Assembly (NCBI GenBank): GCA_021805685.1
Contig: JAJZET010000081.1
Span: 1-48,182, forward strand
DNA length: 48,182 bases
Source: Pseudomonadota bacterium
GTDB taxonomy: Bacteria; Pseudomonadota; Gammaproteobacteria; Xanthomonadales; Rhodanobacteraceae
Direction: 5' to 3'
Shown here: in pieces, positions 1-8,144 of the stretch
Numbering within the stretch: position 1 is the stretch's first letter
Layout: each line of letters starts with the position of its first letter
The notes under the pieces: model-generated
What the model was told of the DNA's origin: nothing
The model's database searches: none
Seen by the model: only the letters and a program-made list of their open reading frames with translations
Program-made: the position numbers and the translations under genes

Positions 1-2
1 GC

Positions 3-218
3 GACTACTGGTGGATCCAGAGCGTGTACGTGGTGCCCGGGGCGCGCCGCGACGGCGTGTTCCGCGCGCTGTATGCGGAGGTGGAACGCCGCGCCCGCGC
101 CGCCAAGGCGGCGAGCCTGCGCCTGTATGTGGAGACGGAGAACAGCCGCGCCCAGGCGACCTACGAGCGGCTCGGCATGCGGCGCTGCCATTACGCGATG
201 TACGAGCAGGTGCTCTGA
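3..218 (+). CDS. GNAT-family N-acetyltransferase, C-terminal fragment
   Basis: The gene enters from the left edge, so only the last 71 residues are present. The visible part reads as the end of a GNAT fold: a beta strand leading to VYVVPGARRDGVFRALY (motif-A-like acetyl-CoA binding turn, where R/G residues contact the pyrophosphate), then a helix rich in Arg/Ala, a strand LRLYVE, and the typical closing segment NSRAQATYERLGM, in which Asn and the GM turn are hallmarks of motif B. Acetyl transfer from acetyl-CoA to an amine is expected from the family. The substrate cannot be inferred. The reading frame is open to the first base and no start is visible. Confidence 0.8.
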   Translation, partial: DYWWIQSVYVVPGARRDGVFRALYAEVERRARAAKAASLRLYVETENSRAQATYERLGMRRCHYAMYEQVL

Positions 219-383
219 GGGCGCGTGCCGGCGCCGGCGATCGTCGCCGGGGCATTCCTCGTCCCGAGCTGTAACCGGAAGCCCGGCTCTGGTCCGTCGG
301 CCGGCCGGATCACGGCATCGCCCGCGACGTCCTGCCCGCATCCGCGCCAGTCCGCTTTCGACGAAGCGGACGCAGCCCCTCGC

Positions 384-1604
384 TCAGTGCAGTGACGCGG
401 CCGGCGCGGCGAGCTGGCCGCGTTCGTCCAGCACGATGCGGCCGGTCGCCTGCAGCTCGGCGGCGCAGCCGTAGCGGTCGGTCAGGGCGGCAAGCAATGG
501 GCCGAGCGCGCGCGGGTGCAGCGGATAGCCGTGGGCGAGCACGCGCGGCCTGCTGCCTTCGCCCGGTTGCGCGACGGTGACCGCCACCACGCCGAGGCCG
601 GGCGCTTCGTGGGCGTACAGCTGCGGCGCCTCATGCCGCGGGTCCGCCGCGGCCAGGGCTTCCAGCAACCAGCCGGCGTCGGCCGCGTCGTCGGGCGTGG
701 ACTGCAGGCTCAGCGGCAGGGTGTGCGCGTCCAGCAGCGCCGCGTACTGGCGCAGCTCGAACACCAGGCCGGCGAAGTCGTGCGCGCGCTGCGCCGTGTC
801 GCCGCTTTGCGCGGCCAGCCAGGCGGCGGGCGACTGCGCCAGCACGCGGCCATCCGCGTAGCGCAGCGCCAGGCCGCGCGCGCTGAGCACGTTTTCCTCG
901 CGGTACGGCGTGAGCAGGGCCGCTTCCAGCAGGCTCCACAGCGGCGCGAGGTTGACGTGTTCGTACTGCACGCAGGTCAGCGCCAGCAGGTCGTTGCGGC
1001 TGAGGTAGCGCGCGTGTTCCAGCCGCACGCCCAGCGTGCGCATCAGCCAGTCGGCGGTGCGCTCGCCGGCTTCGCCGCGGCCGACCAGTTGCACCTCGAT
1101 CTGTTCGGACAGCTCCGCGGCCAGGTCCTCGGGCGCCAGCAGCGACAGCGGCAGCAGACGCATCGGGCCGTCGGCGAACTGCGCCGCGGGTTCCAGCGGT
1201 TGCGCCGGCATGCGGCCCTCGTGGCTGCCGAACGCCACCACCTGCGCCACCCCGGCGCGCGGCACGCGACGGCCGAGTTCGTCCAGCGTGGACCACACCG
1301 GAAAGCCGGGCCGCAGCAGCTCCACCGGGTCGAACAGCGCACCGGCCAGCGCCAGCCGGGCCTGTGCCACCTGCGGCAGCAGCGCATGCAGGTCGGCGGC
1401 GACCAGGCCGGCCAGCTGCTCCGCCTCGTCGCGGCCCAGCGTCGCGCGCGAGGTACTGCCGGCCACCGGTTCCAGCGCGAGCACGATGGGCAGGGCGATC
1501 AGTGGGGTTGCTTCCACGGCGACGAAATCCGCGAGGGGGAACGGCCATTCTAGCAAGCGGGCCGCCGTCGCCCGGACGCGGCAGGGGCCGCATTCGGTGA
1601 ACAA
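384..1604 (-). CDS. Conserved-looking hypothetical protein, function unknown
   Basis: A long minus-strand frame of up to 406 residues that I cannot assign to a family. It is soluble-looking, Leu/Ala-rich, with no signal peptide or clear membrane segment. A distinctive central stretch (YLSRNDLLALTCVQYEHVNLAPLWSLLE) looks like genuine protein rather than antisense noise. The start is uncertain: the longest frame begins with TTG at 1604, with no good ribosome site, and another TTG at 1556 would give LLEWPFPLADF as the N-terminus. It is divergent from fadI, sharing the roughly 70-90 bp control region with it. Codon use agrees with neighbouring genes, and the opposite-strand frames over it are Arg/His/Gln-rich shadows. 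Confidence 0.65.
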   Translation of the reverse strand: MFTECGPCRVRATAARLLEWPFPLADFVAVEATPLIALPIVLALEPVAGSTSRATLGRDEAEQLAGLVAADLHALLPQVAQARLALAGALFDPVELLRPGFPVWSTLDELGRRVPRAGVAQVVAFGSHEGRMPAQPLEPAAQFADGPMRLLPLSLLAPEDLAAELSEQIEVQLVGRGEAGERTADWLMRTLGVRLEHARYLSRNDLLALTCVQYEHVNLAPLWSLLEAALLTPYREENVLSARGLALRYADGRVLAQSPAAWLAAQSGDTAQRAHDFAGLVFELRQYAALLDAHTLPLSLQSTPDDAADAGWLLEALAAADPRHEAPQLYAHEAPGLGVVAVTVAQPGEGSRPRVLAHGYPLHPRALGPLLAALTDRYGCAAELQATGRIVLDERGQLAAPAASLH

Positions 1605-1689
1605 AACGCCATCCGTGCGGCCTGCCGCGCTTTCGTACCGCGGCAGGCCGGGTTAGCCTTGCAGGCAGGCTTTGGCGGATTTCCCCGGA

Positions 1690-2973
1690 ATGGAACAGAT
1701 GCAGCGGCGCGTGGGTGTGATCGGCGGTGTGCGGATCCCGTTCTGTCGCAACAACACGGCGTATGCCGACGTGGGCAATTTCGGCATGTCGGTGAAGGTG
1801 CTGGGAGCGCTGGTCGAGCGCTACGGCCTGCACGGCGTGGAACTGGGCGAGGTGGCGCTGGGCGCGGTGATCAAGCACGCCTCGGACTGGAACCTCGCGC
1901 GCGAGGCGCTGCTCTCCTCCGGCCTCGCCCCCACCACGCCGGGCATCACCACCGCGCGCGCCTGTGGCACCTCGCTGGACAACGCGATCATCGTGGCGAA
2001 CAAGATCGCCAGCGGCCAGATCGACGCCGGCATCGCCGCCGGTTCGGATACCACCAGCGACGTGCCCATCGTGTTCGGCACGCGCCTGCGCAAGCGCCTT
2101 CTGGCAGTCAACCGCGCCAGGACGCCGCTGGACAAGCTCAAGCTGGCGCTGCACCGCTTATCGCTGAAGGAGCTCAAGCCCTCCTTCCCCGGCGTGGCCG
2201 AGCCGCGCACCGGCAAGTCGATGGGCGACCACTGCGAGCAGATGGCGAAGCAGTGGCAGGTCAGCCGCGAAGCGCAGGACCGGCTCGCGCTGGACAGCCA
2301 CCGCAAGCTCGCCGCGGCCTACGACGCCGGTTTCTTCGGCGACCTGATCGTGCCGTTCCGCGGCCTGGCGCGCGACGGCTTCCTGCGCCCCGACACCACG
2401 CTGGAAAAACTCGCGGCGCTCAAGCCCGCGTTCGACAAGACCTCGGGCCAGGGCACGCTTACCGCAGGCAACTCCACCGGCCTCTCCGACGGCGCCGCCG
2501 CGGTGCTGCTGGCCAGCGAGGATTGGGCGGCGCAGCGTGGCCTCAAGGTGCAGGCCTGGTTCCGCGACGCCGAGGTGGCCGCGGTGGATTTCGTGCACGG
2601 CGAAGGCCTGCTGATGGCGCCCACGGTGGCGGTGCCGCGCCTGCTCAGGCGCAACGGTCTCACCCTGCAGGACTTCGACTACTACGAGATCCACGAGGCT
2701 TTCGCGGCGCAGGTGCTGTGCACGCTGCGCGCGTGGGAAAGCGCGGATTACTGCAAGAACCGGCTGGGGCTGGATGCGCCGCTGGGTGCGATCGACCCCG
2801 CCCGGCTCAACGTGCATGGCTCCAGCCTCGCCACCGGCCATCCGTTCGCCGCCACCGGCGCGCGCATCATCGCCACGCTGGCGAAGCTGCTGGAGCAGAA
2901 GGGCTCGGGCCGCGGCCTGATCTCGATCTGCACCGCGGGCGGCATGGGCGTCACCGCGATCCTCGAACGCTAG
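1690..2973 (+). CDS. fadI: Acetyl-CoA C-acyltransferase (3-ketoacyl-CoA thiolase), FadI type
   Basis: Thiolase that performs the last step of fatty-acid beta-oxidation, CoA-dependent cleavage of 3-ketoacyl-CoA to acetyl-CoA and a shortened acyl-CoA. All catalytic parts are present, numbering from the 1690 ATG: nucleophilic Cys92 in ARACGTS, HEAF (His335), GHP (His384), and the acid/base Cys414 in CTAGGMG. The N-terminal RRVGVIGGVRIPF and the GNSTGLSDGAAA loop are standard. About 427 residues is normal for FadI. The frame can be extended to a TTG at 1672, and a further ATG sits at 1699. I chose 1690 because homologues begin close to the RRV motif. No fadJ partner is adjacent, so the multienzyme partner must be elsewhere. 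Confidence 0.9.
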   Translation: MEQMQRRVGVIGGVRIPFCRNNTAYADVGNFGMSVKVLGALVERYGLHGVELGEVALGAVIKHASDWNLAREALLSSGLAPTTPGITTARACGTSLDNAIIVANKIASGQIDAGIAAGSDTTSDVPIVFGTRLRKRLLAVNRARTPLDKLKLALHRLSLKELKPSFPGVAEPRTGKSMGDHCEQMAKQWQVSREAQDRLALDSHRKLAAAYDAGFFGDLIVPFRGLARDGFLRPDTTLEKLAALKPAFDKTSGQGTLTAGNSTGLSDGAAAVLLASEDWAAQRGLKVQAWFRDAEVAAVDFVHGEGLLMAPTVAVPRLLRRNGLTLQDFDYYEIHEAFAAQVLCTLRAWESADYCKNRLGLDAPLGAIDPARLNVHGSSLATGHPFAATGARIIATLAKLLEQKGSGRGLISICTAGGMGVTAILER

Positions 2974-3009
2974 CTTCAGCCGCGATTCGCGCGGATTGGG
3001 GCATAAAGG
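2974..3009 (+). repeat. Short intergenic element ending in GGGCATAAAGG, copy 1 (shortened)
   Basis: Starts CTTCAG, contains a small CGCG-ATT-CGCG inverted repeat, and ends GGGCATAAAGG just before the start codon of the TonB-like gene. It shares this layout with two better conserved copies upstream of the two RND genes. Here the AAAGG serves naturally as ribosome binding site for the ATG at 3014. It could be a promoter/leader module or a dispersed repeat. Confidence 0.45.
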
Positions 3010-3013
3010 CCGC

Positions 3014-3553
3014 ATGATGCGTCTGCGCACCACCACCAGCCTGAGCCTGCTCGCCCTGGCCGTCGGCATTGCCGGCACGCAATGGCTCAGCGGTTTGAAT
3101 GCCGGCTGGGCCGGCCCCAGCGAGCGCGTGGCGGGCTTCGCGCCGGCGCCGAGCAGCCATGCCGAGCCGCGGCGCCACGCGCGTGTGGCGCACCGGATGG
3201 CGCAAGCGCCACGCGCCACGCTGCCGGCCATGGCGCCGCTCGCGCAGGCCGAACCAGCACCGCCCCCGCCGGAACTGGTGCCGGTGTCCATGCCGCAGTT
3301 GTCGACCTCATGGTCGCAGATGGAAGGCCATCTGCAGGGACGGGTGCTGCTGCACCTGGTTGTCGACGGCGACGGCCGCGTCGCCAGCGCGACGCTGTCC
3401 GAATCCAGTGGCGACCCCGTGCTCGACGCCCACGCGCTGGCCACCGTGCTGCGCTGGCGCTTCGCGGTGCCCGATGGTCATCCGGAGGGTTTCAGCGGCG
3501 ACCTGCCGATGCGTTTCAGCAGCGCCGGACAAAGGCTGGCGCAAACGCCGTAG
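3014..3553 (+). CDS. TonB C-terminal-domain protein (energy-transducer-like)
   Basis: A protein of about 179 residues with an N-terminal hydrophobic anchor or signal segment (LSLLALAVGIAG), a Pro/Ala-rich linker, and a C-terminal TonB-like fold: QGRVLLHLVVDGDGRVASATLSES followed by LRWRF. Such proteins link inner-membrane proton-motive energy to outer-membrane receptors, or are periplasmic relatives. No ExbB/ExbD genes are adjacent, and the classical Pro-Lys spacer is short, so coupling to the receptor in this window is only a possibility. The start is ATG at 3014 (or 3017), preceded by AAAGG with good spacing. The frame also extends to a TTG at 2996, which I consider unlikely. It follows fadI closely but probably has its own start signals. 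Confidence 0.7.
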   Translation: MMRLRTTTSLSLLALAVGIAGTQWLSGLNAGWAGPSERVAGFAPAPSSHAEPRRHARVAHRMAQAPRATLPAMAPLAQAEPAPPPPELVPVSMPQLSTSWSQMEGHLQGRVLLHLVVDGDGRVASATLSESSGDPVLDAHALATVLRWRFAVPDGHPEGFSGDLPMRFSSAGQRLAQTP

Positions 3554-3577
3554 CGCCTCCGCAGGGGCTTGTGCCGG

Positions 3578-5110
3578 TCAGGGTTCGCTGTCGCCCGCGT
3601 CCCAGCGATGGCGACCAAAGCCCTTGGCGCGATAGAGGTTGCGGTCCGCGCGTTCCAGCAGCGCATCGGCGTGCAGGTCGATCGCGTGGCGTTCGGAAAC
3701 GCCGATGCTCACGGTCACGCGGCCGTCGATGCCCTGGCGGTGCGGCAGGTTCGCGGTGTGGATGCGCTCGATGATGCGGCCGGCCACCACTTCCGCGCCC
3801 TGCAGCGGCGTGGCGGGCAGCAGGATGACGAATTCTTCGCCGCCGTAGCGGCCGCAGAAGTCCGAGGGCCGGTGCAGCGTGCCGGCGATCAGGCGGGCCA
3901 CGGCGCGCAAGCAGTGGTCGCCGGCCTGGTGGCCGTACAGGTCGTTGTAGTCCTTGAACCGGTCGATGTCGATCATCAGCAGGCTCATGCTCTGTGGCGT
4001 GCGCATCGCCGACGCCCACTCCCGCGCGAACGCGCGGTCGAACGCGCGGCGGTTGGGCAGGTCGGTGAGGGCGTCGGTGTAGGACAGCCGCTCCAGCGCC
4101 GCGGCCATGCCCTGCAGCCGGTCCTGCGCCTGCAGGTAGCGGTACTGCACCTGCACGCTGCGCACGATGTAGGCCACCATCGCCAACCCCACGATCGACA
4201 GCACCTGGTAGGTGTGGCGGTCGTCGATGCTCACGCCCACCGCGAAGATCGCGAGCAGGAACAGGATCGGGCCCACGCCCGGCAGCACCCGCTGCAGCAC
4301 GCCGCTGCCCGCGGCATCGTCGTCCGCGGGGAGATTACGGCCATGATGCAGCATCAGCGCCAGCCCGACGAAGGGCAATGGCGGCAAAACGTCGCCGAGC
4401 CTGCTGATGAAGCCGACGCCCACGTCCTGCATGTCGAAATGGTTGTGGATGCCGATGCACGCCGCGTAGCCGAGCAGGAACACGCTGGTGATGCGGAAGA
4501 ACCGCCGCGTGGCCGCCGAGTCCGCGGTCAGCCAGCGGATCGTGTGCGCCAGCGCCATGAACACGTTCACCGCGTCGAGCGCGTGCTGCGCGTACCACAG
4601 GCCGTCGGCGCTGATACTGCCGTGCGCATCCAGCTTGTCCACGATGCTGAGCCAGTACAGCAGGCCCAGCAGGGTCAGCAGCAATGCGTCCATCGCGCGT
4701 TGCAGGCGCGACGGATGCGGGTCGCCGTAGGTGGCCGCCACGTAGAGCAGCGGGATGCCGTAGCCGACGAACAACAGGTAGGTGTAGTTCGTCATGTCCA
4801 CCAGCGAGTGCTGCCAGTCGATCTGCACCAGCAGCGTCGCCCCGCCCAGCGTCCACATGGCGAGGCTGGCCGCCAGGGCCACGATCAGCGGGCGCGGATA
4901 GCTGGAGCGGAACACCAGCCGTACGCACCAGGCGGTGGTGGCCAGCGCGATCAGGAACTGCAGGTGGTACGACCAGTGGTCCACCGACAGCGGTGCGATC
5001 CACAGGCCGGCCGCCAGCAGCGCCGGCAGGACCGCCAGTGCGAAGGCATAGCGCAGGGCTGTCTGCCGGTTCGTGGCGGTCATCGGCGGGGTGGTCGGGC
5101 GGCTGGCCAT
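3578..5110 (-). CDS. Membrane-bound diguanylate cyclase (GGDEF domain)
   Basis: Synthesises cyclic di-GMP from two GTP. The first 320 or so residues carry about eight hydrophobic segments forming an uncharacterised membrane sensor region. A helical linker (VQVQYRYLQAQDRLQGMAAALERLSYTD) connects it to the catalytic domain. The active-site signature is RYGGEEF with GGEEF at residues 423-427. The allosteric inhibitory site RxxD (RPSD, 414-417) lies exactly five residues before it, so product feedback should be intact. No EAL domain is present. The start at 5110 is the longest ATG. An internal ATG at 5083 (MTATNR) is an alternative, and neither has a strong ribosome site. It converges on the TonB-like gene with only 24 bp between the stops. 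Confidence 0.9.
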   Translation of the reverse strand: MASRPTTPPMTATNRQTALRYAFALAVLPALLAAGLWIAPLSVDHWSYHLQFLIALATTAWCVRLVFRSSYPRPLIVALAASLAMWTLGGATLLVQIDWQHSLVDMTNYTYLLFVGYGIPLLYVAATYGDPHPSRLQRAMDALLLTLLGLLYWLSIVDKLDAHGSISADGLWYAQHALDAVNVFMALAHTIRWLTADSAATRRFFRITSVFLLGYAACIGIHNHFDMQDVGVGFISRLGDVLPPLPFVGLALMLHHGRNLPADDDAAGSGVLQRVLPGVGPILFLLAIFAVGVSIDDRHTYQVLSIVGLAMVAYIVRSVQVQYRYLQAQDRLQGMAAALERLSYTDALTDLPNRRAFDRAFAREWASAMRTPQSMSLLMIDIDRFKDYNDLYGHQAGDHCLRAVARLIAGTLHRPSDFCGRYGGEEFVILLPATPLQGAEVVAGRIIERIHTANLPHRQGIDGRVTVSIGVSERHAIDLHADALLERADRNLYRAKGFGRHRWDAGDSEP

Positions 5111-5204
5111 GGCGTCGGCGCAGCATGGGCAAAGCCTGCCGCCGCCGCAAGCCGGCCGGTTCCGCCATCCGGCGATGGCATGGCGCCGGAGGCCGGCGCG
5201 CGCC

Positions 5205-6320
5205 TCAGCGCTTGACCGGGGTCCCGCGCAGCGGCGCGGTGGAGCCGCGCACCACCAGCTCCGGGCTGAAGCCCTCGTTGCCCTCCTCCAGCGGCTCGCC
5301 GTTGGCGGCCCGCTGCAGGTTGCCGATCAGCCGTTGCGCGGCGTGGCGGGCGATTTCCTCGGTGGCCTGGCGCGCGGTGGTGAGCGCAGGCCAGGACTGC
5401 TTGGAGAACGGGCTGTCCTCGAAGCCGGCGATCGACAGTTCCCACGGCACGCTGATGCCGCTGGAATGCGCAGCGGCCAGCACGCCGGCGGCGATCTCAT
5501 CGTTGGAGCCGAAGATCGCGGTAGGACGGTCCTTCAGCGCCAGCAGCTTGCGCGCGCCGCGGAAGCCGTCGTCGAAGGAGTAGTCGCCGGGCAGGATCAG
5601 CTTGCGGTCCAGCGGGATGCCGTAGTCCTTCAGCGCGTCTTCGTAACCCTGGTAGCGCTCGGGGCTGGAGCGGTGGTCGCGCCCGCCCCACAGGAAGCCG
5701 ATGCGGGTATGACCAAGCTGGATCAGGTGTTCGGTGATCGCGTAGGCGGCGTCGCGGTCGTCCACATAGACGCAGGGGTAGCCGTCCTGCGGGTCCTTGC
5801 GCGCCGAGATGATGCGCATGAACGGGATCTTCGCCGCCGCCAGCTTGCGGATCAGCTCCGGCTGCTCCGACATCGGCGGCGCCAGCACCATGCCGGCCAG
5901 CCGCGCCTGCGCCGCCAGCGACACCAGTTCGTCGGCCAGCCGGGGCGAGGTGGAATCGCAGGGATGGATCTGCAGGCCGTAGCCGTTGGCGCGGCACGCC
6001 GCCAGCACGCCGCTCTGCAGGCTGATGACGTAGTGCGCGTTGGGGTTGTCGTAGACCAGGCCTACCGCGTAGGCGCGCGTGCTGCGCAGGCTGCGCGCGG
6101 ACGGGTCGGGCCGGTAGTCCAGCGCCTCGATCGCGCGCTGCACCTTTTCACGGGTGCGCGCGTGCACCGAAGGTTCGTTGTTGATGACGCGCGAGACAGT
6201 CTTGAGCGATACGCCCGCCTGCTCGGCTACGTCCTTGATGGTGGCGCTGCGCAAACGCGTGGCCTCAATGGATGGAAGGGGCGCGCGGCGCGGCCATCCG
6301 GCCGCAGCGCAACGCGACAC
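5205..6320 (-). CDS. LacI-family transcriptional regulator, probable amino-sugar (NagR-like) repressor
   Basis: An N-terminal LacI helix-turn-helix (ATIKDVAEQAGVSLKTVSRV, then the hinge helix region RPDPSARSLRS) is followed by a periplasmic-binding-protein-like sensor domain of about 270 residues (VGLVYDNPNAHYV, SNDEIAAGVL, SIAGFEDSPFS). It should bind palindromic operators and release them on binding a sugar ligand. It lies beside a sugar permease, sugar kinase, TonB receptor and GH20 enzyme, so that locus is its likely target. A perfect palindrome at 8036-8049 is the best operator candidate. The start is uncertain: the longest frame uses GTG at 6320, but a TTG at 6254 would place the helix-turn-helix right at the N-terminus as is usual for the family. 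Confidence 0.9.
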   Translation of the reverse strand: MSRCAAAGWPRRAPLPSIEATRLRSATIKDVAEQAGVSLKTVSRVINNEPSVHARTREKVQRAIEALDYRPDPSARSLRSTRAYAVGLVYDNPNAHYVISLQSGVLAACRANGYGLQIHPCDSTSPRLADELVSLAAQARLAGMVLAPPMSEQPELIRKLAAAKIPFMRIISARKDPQDGYPCVYVDDRDAAYAITEHLIQLGHTRIGFLWGGRDHRSSPERYQGYEDALKDYGIPLDRKLILPGDYSFDDGFRGARKLLALKDRPTAIFGSNDEIAAGVLAAAHSSGISVPWELSIAGFEDSPFSKQSWPALTTARQATEEIARHAAQRLIGNLQRAANGEPLEEGNEGFSPELVVRGSTAPLRGTPVKR

Positions 6321-6357
6321 AGTCTAGCGGACGGCTTCGTGCATGCAGCACGCGCGC

Positions 6358-7641
6358 TCAGCCTGCGTGCTGGCCGACACGATGGCCGCGCAAGCCGTAG
6401 TAGAGGATGTAGAGGTAGCACGGCACGATCACCAGCAGGAACGCCAGCTGGAAATTGATCGCTTCCTTGAGGTGCACGAACACCTGCGGGATCAGCGCGC
6501 CGCCGACGATGCCCATGATCAGCAAGGCCGAGCCCACCTCGGTATGGCTGCCCAGGCCCTTGATCGCCAGCGGGAAGATCGCCGGCCACATCATCGCGTT
6601 GGCGAACCCCAGCGCGGCCACGAAAGCCACCGAGGCGTAACCGCTCGTCACGTAGGCGCCCACCGTGAGCAGCACGCCCAGCACCGCCGACACCGCGAGG
6701 TAGCGTTGCTGCGAGACGACGCGCGGGATCAGCGCCAGTCCGACGACGTAACCCATCAGCATGGCGAACATGGTGTAGGCGGTGAAATGCTTGGTGGCGT
6801 CCAGCGGCAGGCCCAGGCCCTGGCCGTAGATGCCGATGGCGTCGCCGGCCATCACCTCCACGCCGACGTACACGAACAGGCACAGCACGCCCAGCCACAG
6901 GTGCGGGAAGCTGAAGATGCTGCGGCCGGTGTGGCCGATCGCATGCTCGTCGTTCGCGCCGGCCGGCTTGATCTCCGGCAAGGCGGAGCGCACCACCCAG
7001 ATCGCCAGCACCACCAGCACCGCGGCCATCGCCATGTACGGCGCATAGACGCGCGCGGCGAAGCCGTTGAGCAACGCATCGCGCGCCGCGAGGCTGGGCG
7101 CGGCCTTCACCTGCTGGTCGAGCGTGTCGATGCCGCTGAGCACCAGCGCGCCGAACACCAGCGGGGCGAGGAAACCGGCGAACTTGTTGCAGATGCCCAT
7201 GAAGGCGATGCGCTGCGCCGCGCTGTCGATCGGGCCCAGGATGCTGATGTAGGGATTGGACGAGGTCTGCAGCAGGGACAGGCCGGCGCCGATCACGAAC
7301 AGGCCCACCAGCGCGCCGTGGTAATCGCGCAGGTTGATGAACTCGCCGAACATCACCGCGCCGATCGCCATCACGAACAGCCCGAGCGCCATGCCGCGCT
7401 TCATGCCGGTGCGCTTGAGGATCGCCGCCGACGGCAGCGCCAGCACGAAGTACGACAGGTAGAACGCCACCGGGATCAGGAAGGCGCTGACGTCGTCCAG
7501 GCTGAAGGCCAGCTTCACGAAGATCGTCAGCGGTCCATTGAGCCACGTGAAGAAACCCATGATGAAGAACAGCACGCCGATCATGATCATCGGCCCGATG
7601 TAGGAGCGTTCGGACGGCGCGGCCGCCTGCGTGCTTGCCAT
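6358..7641 (-). CDS. Sugar MFS transporter, FHS (GluP/NagP-like) family
   Basis: A permease of 427 residues with about twelve hydrophobic segments, starting SYIGPMIMIGVLFFIMGFFTWLNGPL, a signature of the fucose/glucose/galactose (FHS) proton symporters. Other family marks are LSYFVLALPSAAILKRTGMKRGM and LQTSSNPYISILGP. In Xanthomonas and Shewanella, family members next to a LacI repressor and GH20 enzyme import N-acetylglucosamine (known biology). Applying that substrate here is inference. The start is ATG at 7641 with a clear GGGGAG ribosome site six bases upstream. A longer frame to 7713 adds only a non-conserved tail. It is probably co-transcribed with the downstream LacI gene (37 bp gap), which would give autoregulation. 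Confidence 0.88.
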   Translation of the reverse strand: MASTQAAAPSERSYIGPMIMIGVLFFIMGFFTWLNGPLTIFVKLAFSLDDVSAFLIPVAFYLSYFVLALPSAAILKRTGMKRGMALGLFVMAIGAVMFGEFINLRDYHGALVGLFVIGAGLSLLQTSSNPYISILGPIDSAAQRIAFMGICNKFAGFLAPLVFGALVLSGIDTLDQQVKAAPSLAARDALLNGFAARVYAPYMAMAAVLVVLAIWVVRSALPEIKPAGANDEHAIGHTGRSIFSFPHLWLGVLCLFVYVGVEVMAGDAIGIYGQGLGLPLDATKHFTAYTMFAMLMGYVVGLALIPRVVSQQRYLAVSAVLGVLLTVGAYVTSGYASVAFVAALGFANAMMWPAIFPLAIKGLGSHTEVGSALLIMGIVGGALIPQVFVHLKEAINFQLAFLLVIVPCYLYILYYGLRGHRVGQHAG

Positions 7642-7699
7642 GAGTTTCTCCCCGTGAAGACGCGTGTGCAGGGCGACGCCTGCGGGCCGCCGAAGCTCC

Positions 7700-7729
7700 T
7701 TTATTGGCCGCAAAGTCCATCGTTGTCAA
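7700..7729 (-). promoter_or_regulatory. Candidate promoter of the permease-LacI operon with degenerate operator
   Basis: On the minus strand TTGACA (7724-7729) is followed after 18 bp by AATAAA (7700-7705), about 60 bp before the permease start. The -35 box lies within TGACAACG, which equals one full half plus centre of the palindrome at 8036-8049. The other half matches poorly (10 of 14 positions overall at 7715-7728). The LacI protein may therefore bind here weakly. Confidence 0.5.
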
Positions 7730-8035
7730 CTGGCGCGCATGCCAGGCCCGCGCGCCGTCGCGTTGCAATGCGCAGGGTGCCGCGTCGGCGGCAGCGGAGC
7801 TGCGCCAGCGTACGGACGAGGTGCGCCGCCCCGGACGGCCGGGTTCGGCAGTGAAGGCTTGTTTGCCCACAGGACGGTGATCCCGTCGAGGAACCGGCAT
7901 GCCACGCCGCCTTTGCCGGCCATCGTGTTGTGCGGGGACGGGTGCCATGGCCTTGCGATTGTCCGAAGTTGGCCCCCTGCCACGAGTCATGTTGCAGTCC
8001 GGGCAAGCCCTTATGAAAATTTCCGGACATCCACT

Positions 8036-8049
8036 TGACAACGTTGTCA
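8036..8049. promoter_or_regulatory. Perfect LacI-type operator palindrome overlapping a -35 box
   Basis: TGACAACGTTGTCA is a perfect 14-bp palindrome with the central CG typical of LacI-family operators. It overlaps a consensus TTGACA (8035-8040), with a weak -10 (CAGACT) 18 bp downstream. It lies about 95 bp before the sugar kinase start. The sequence resembles the TGACA-n-CG-n-TGTCA motif I recall for NagR regulators of N-acetylglucosamine use. That resemblance is from memory and was not checked. Confidence 0.7.
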
Positions 8050-8144
8050 TGACGATTCCAGACTCCCATGCCATCGCCAGCCGGCGGCCGCGCGCGCACC
8101 GCGCGCCGCGCCGGCAGGCCGCAGCGGAGATTGGGGGAAACCAC

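Larger units (their letters stand above)
7642..8144. promoter_or_regulatory. Divergent control region between the sugar permease and sugar kinase
   Basis: About 500 bp without a convincing gene. The short frames over it are Arg/Pro-rich shadows. It holds promoter-like sequences for both directions, one perfect and one degraded LacI-type operator, and the ribosome site GGGGGAAA before the kinase GTG. A second plus-strand promoter candidate is TTGCAG (7992-7997), 17 bp spacer, GAAAAT (8015-8020), in the only clearly AT-rich patch of the region. The operator sits just downstream of it. Confidence 0.6.

Noticed and set aside
7726-7983. Small minus-strand gene in the sugar-locus control region
   Set aside because: Pro/Arg/Ala-rich, no ribosome site, and it overlaps promoter elements. 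More likely non-coding.
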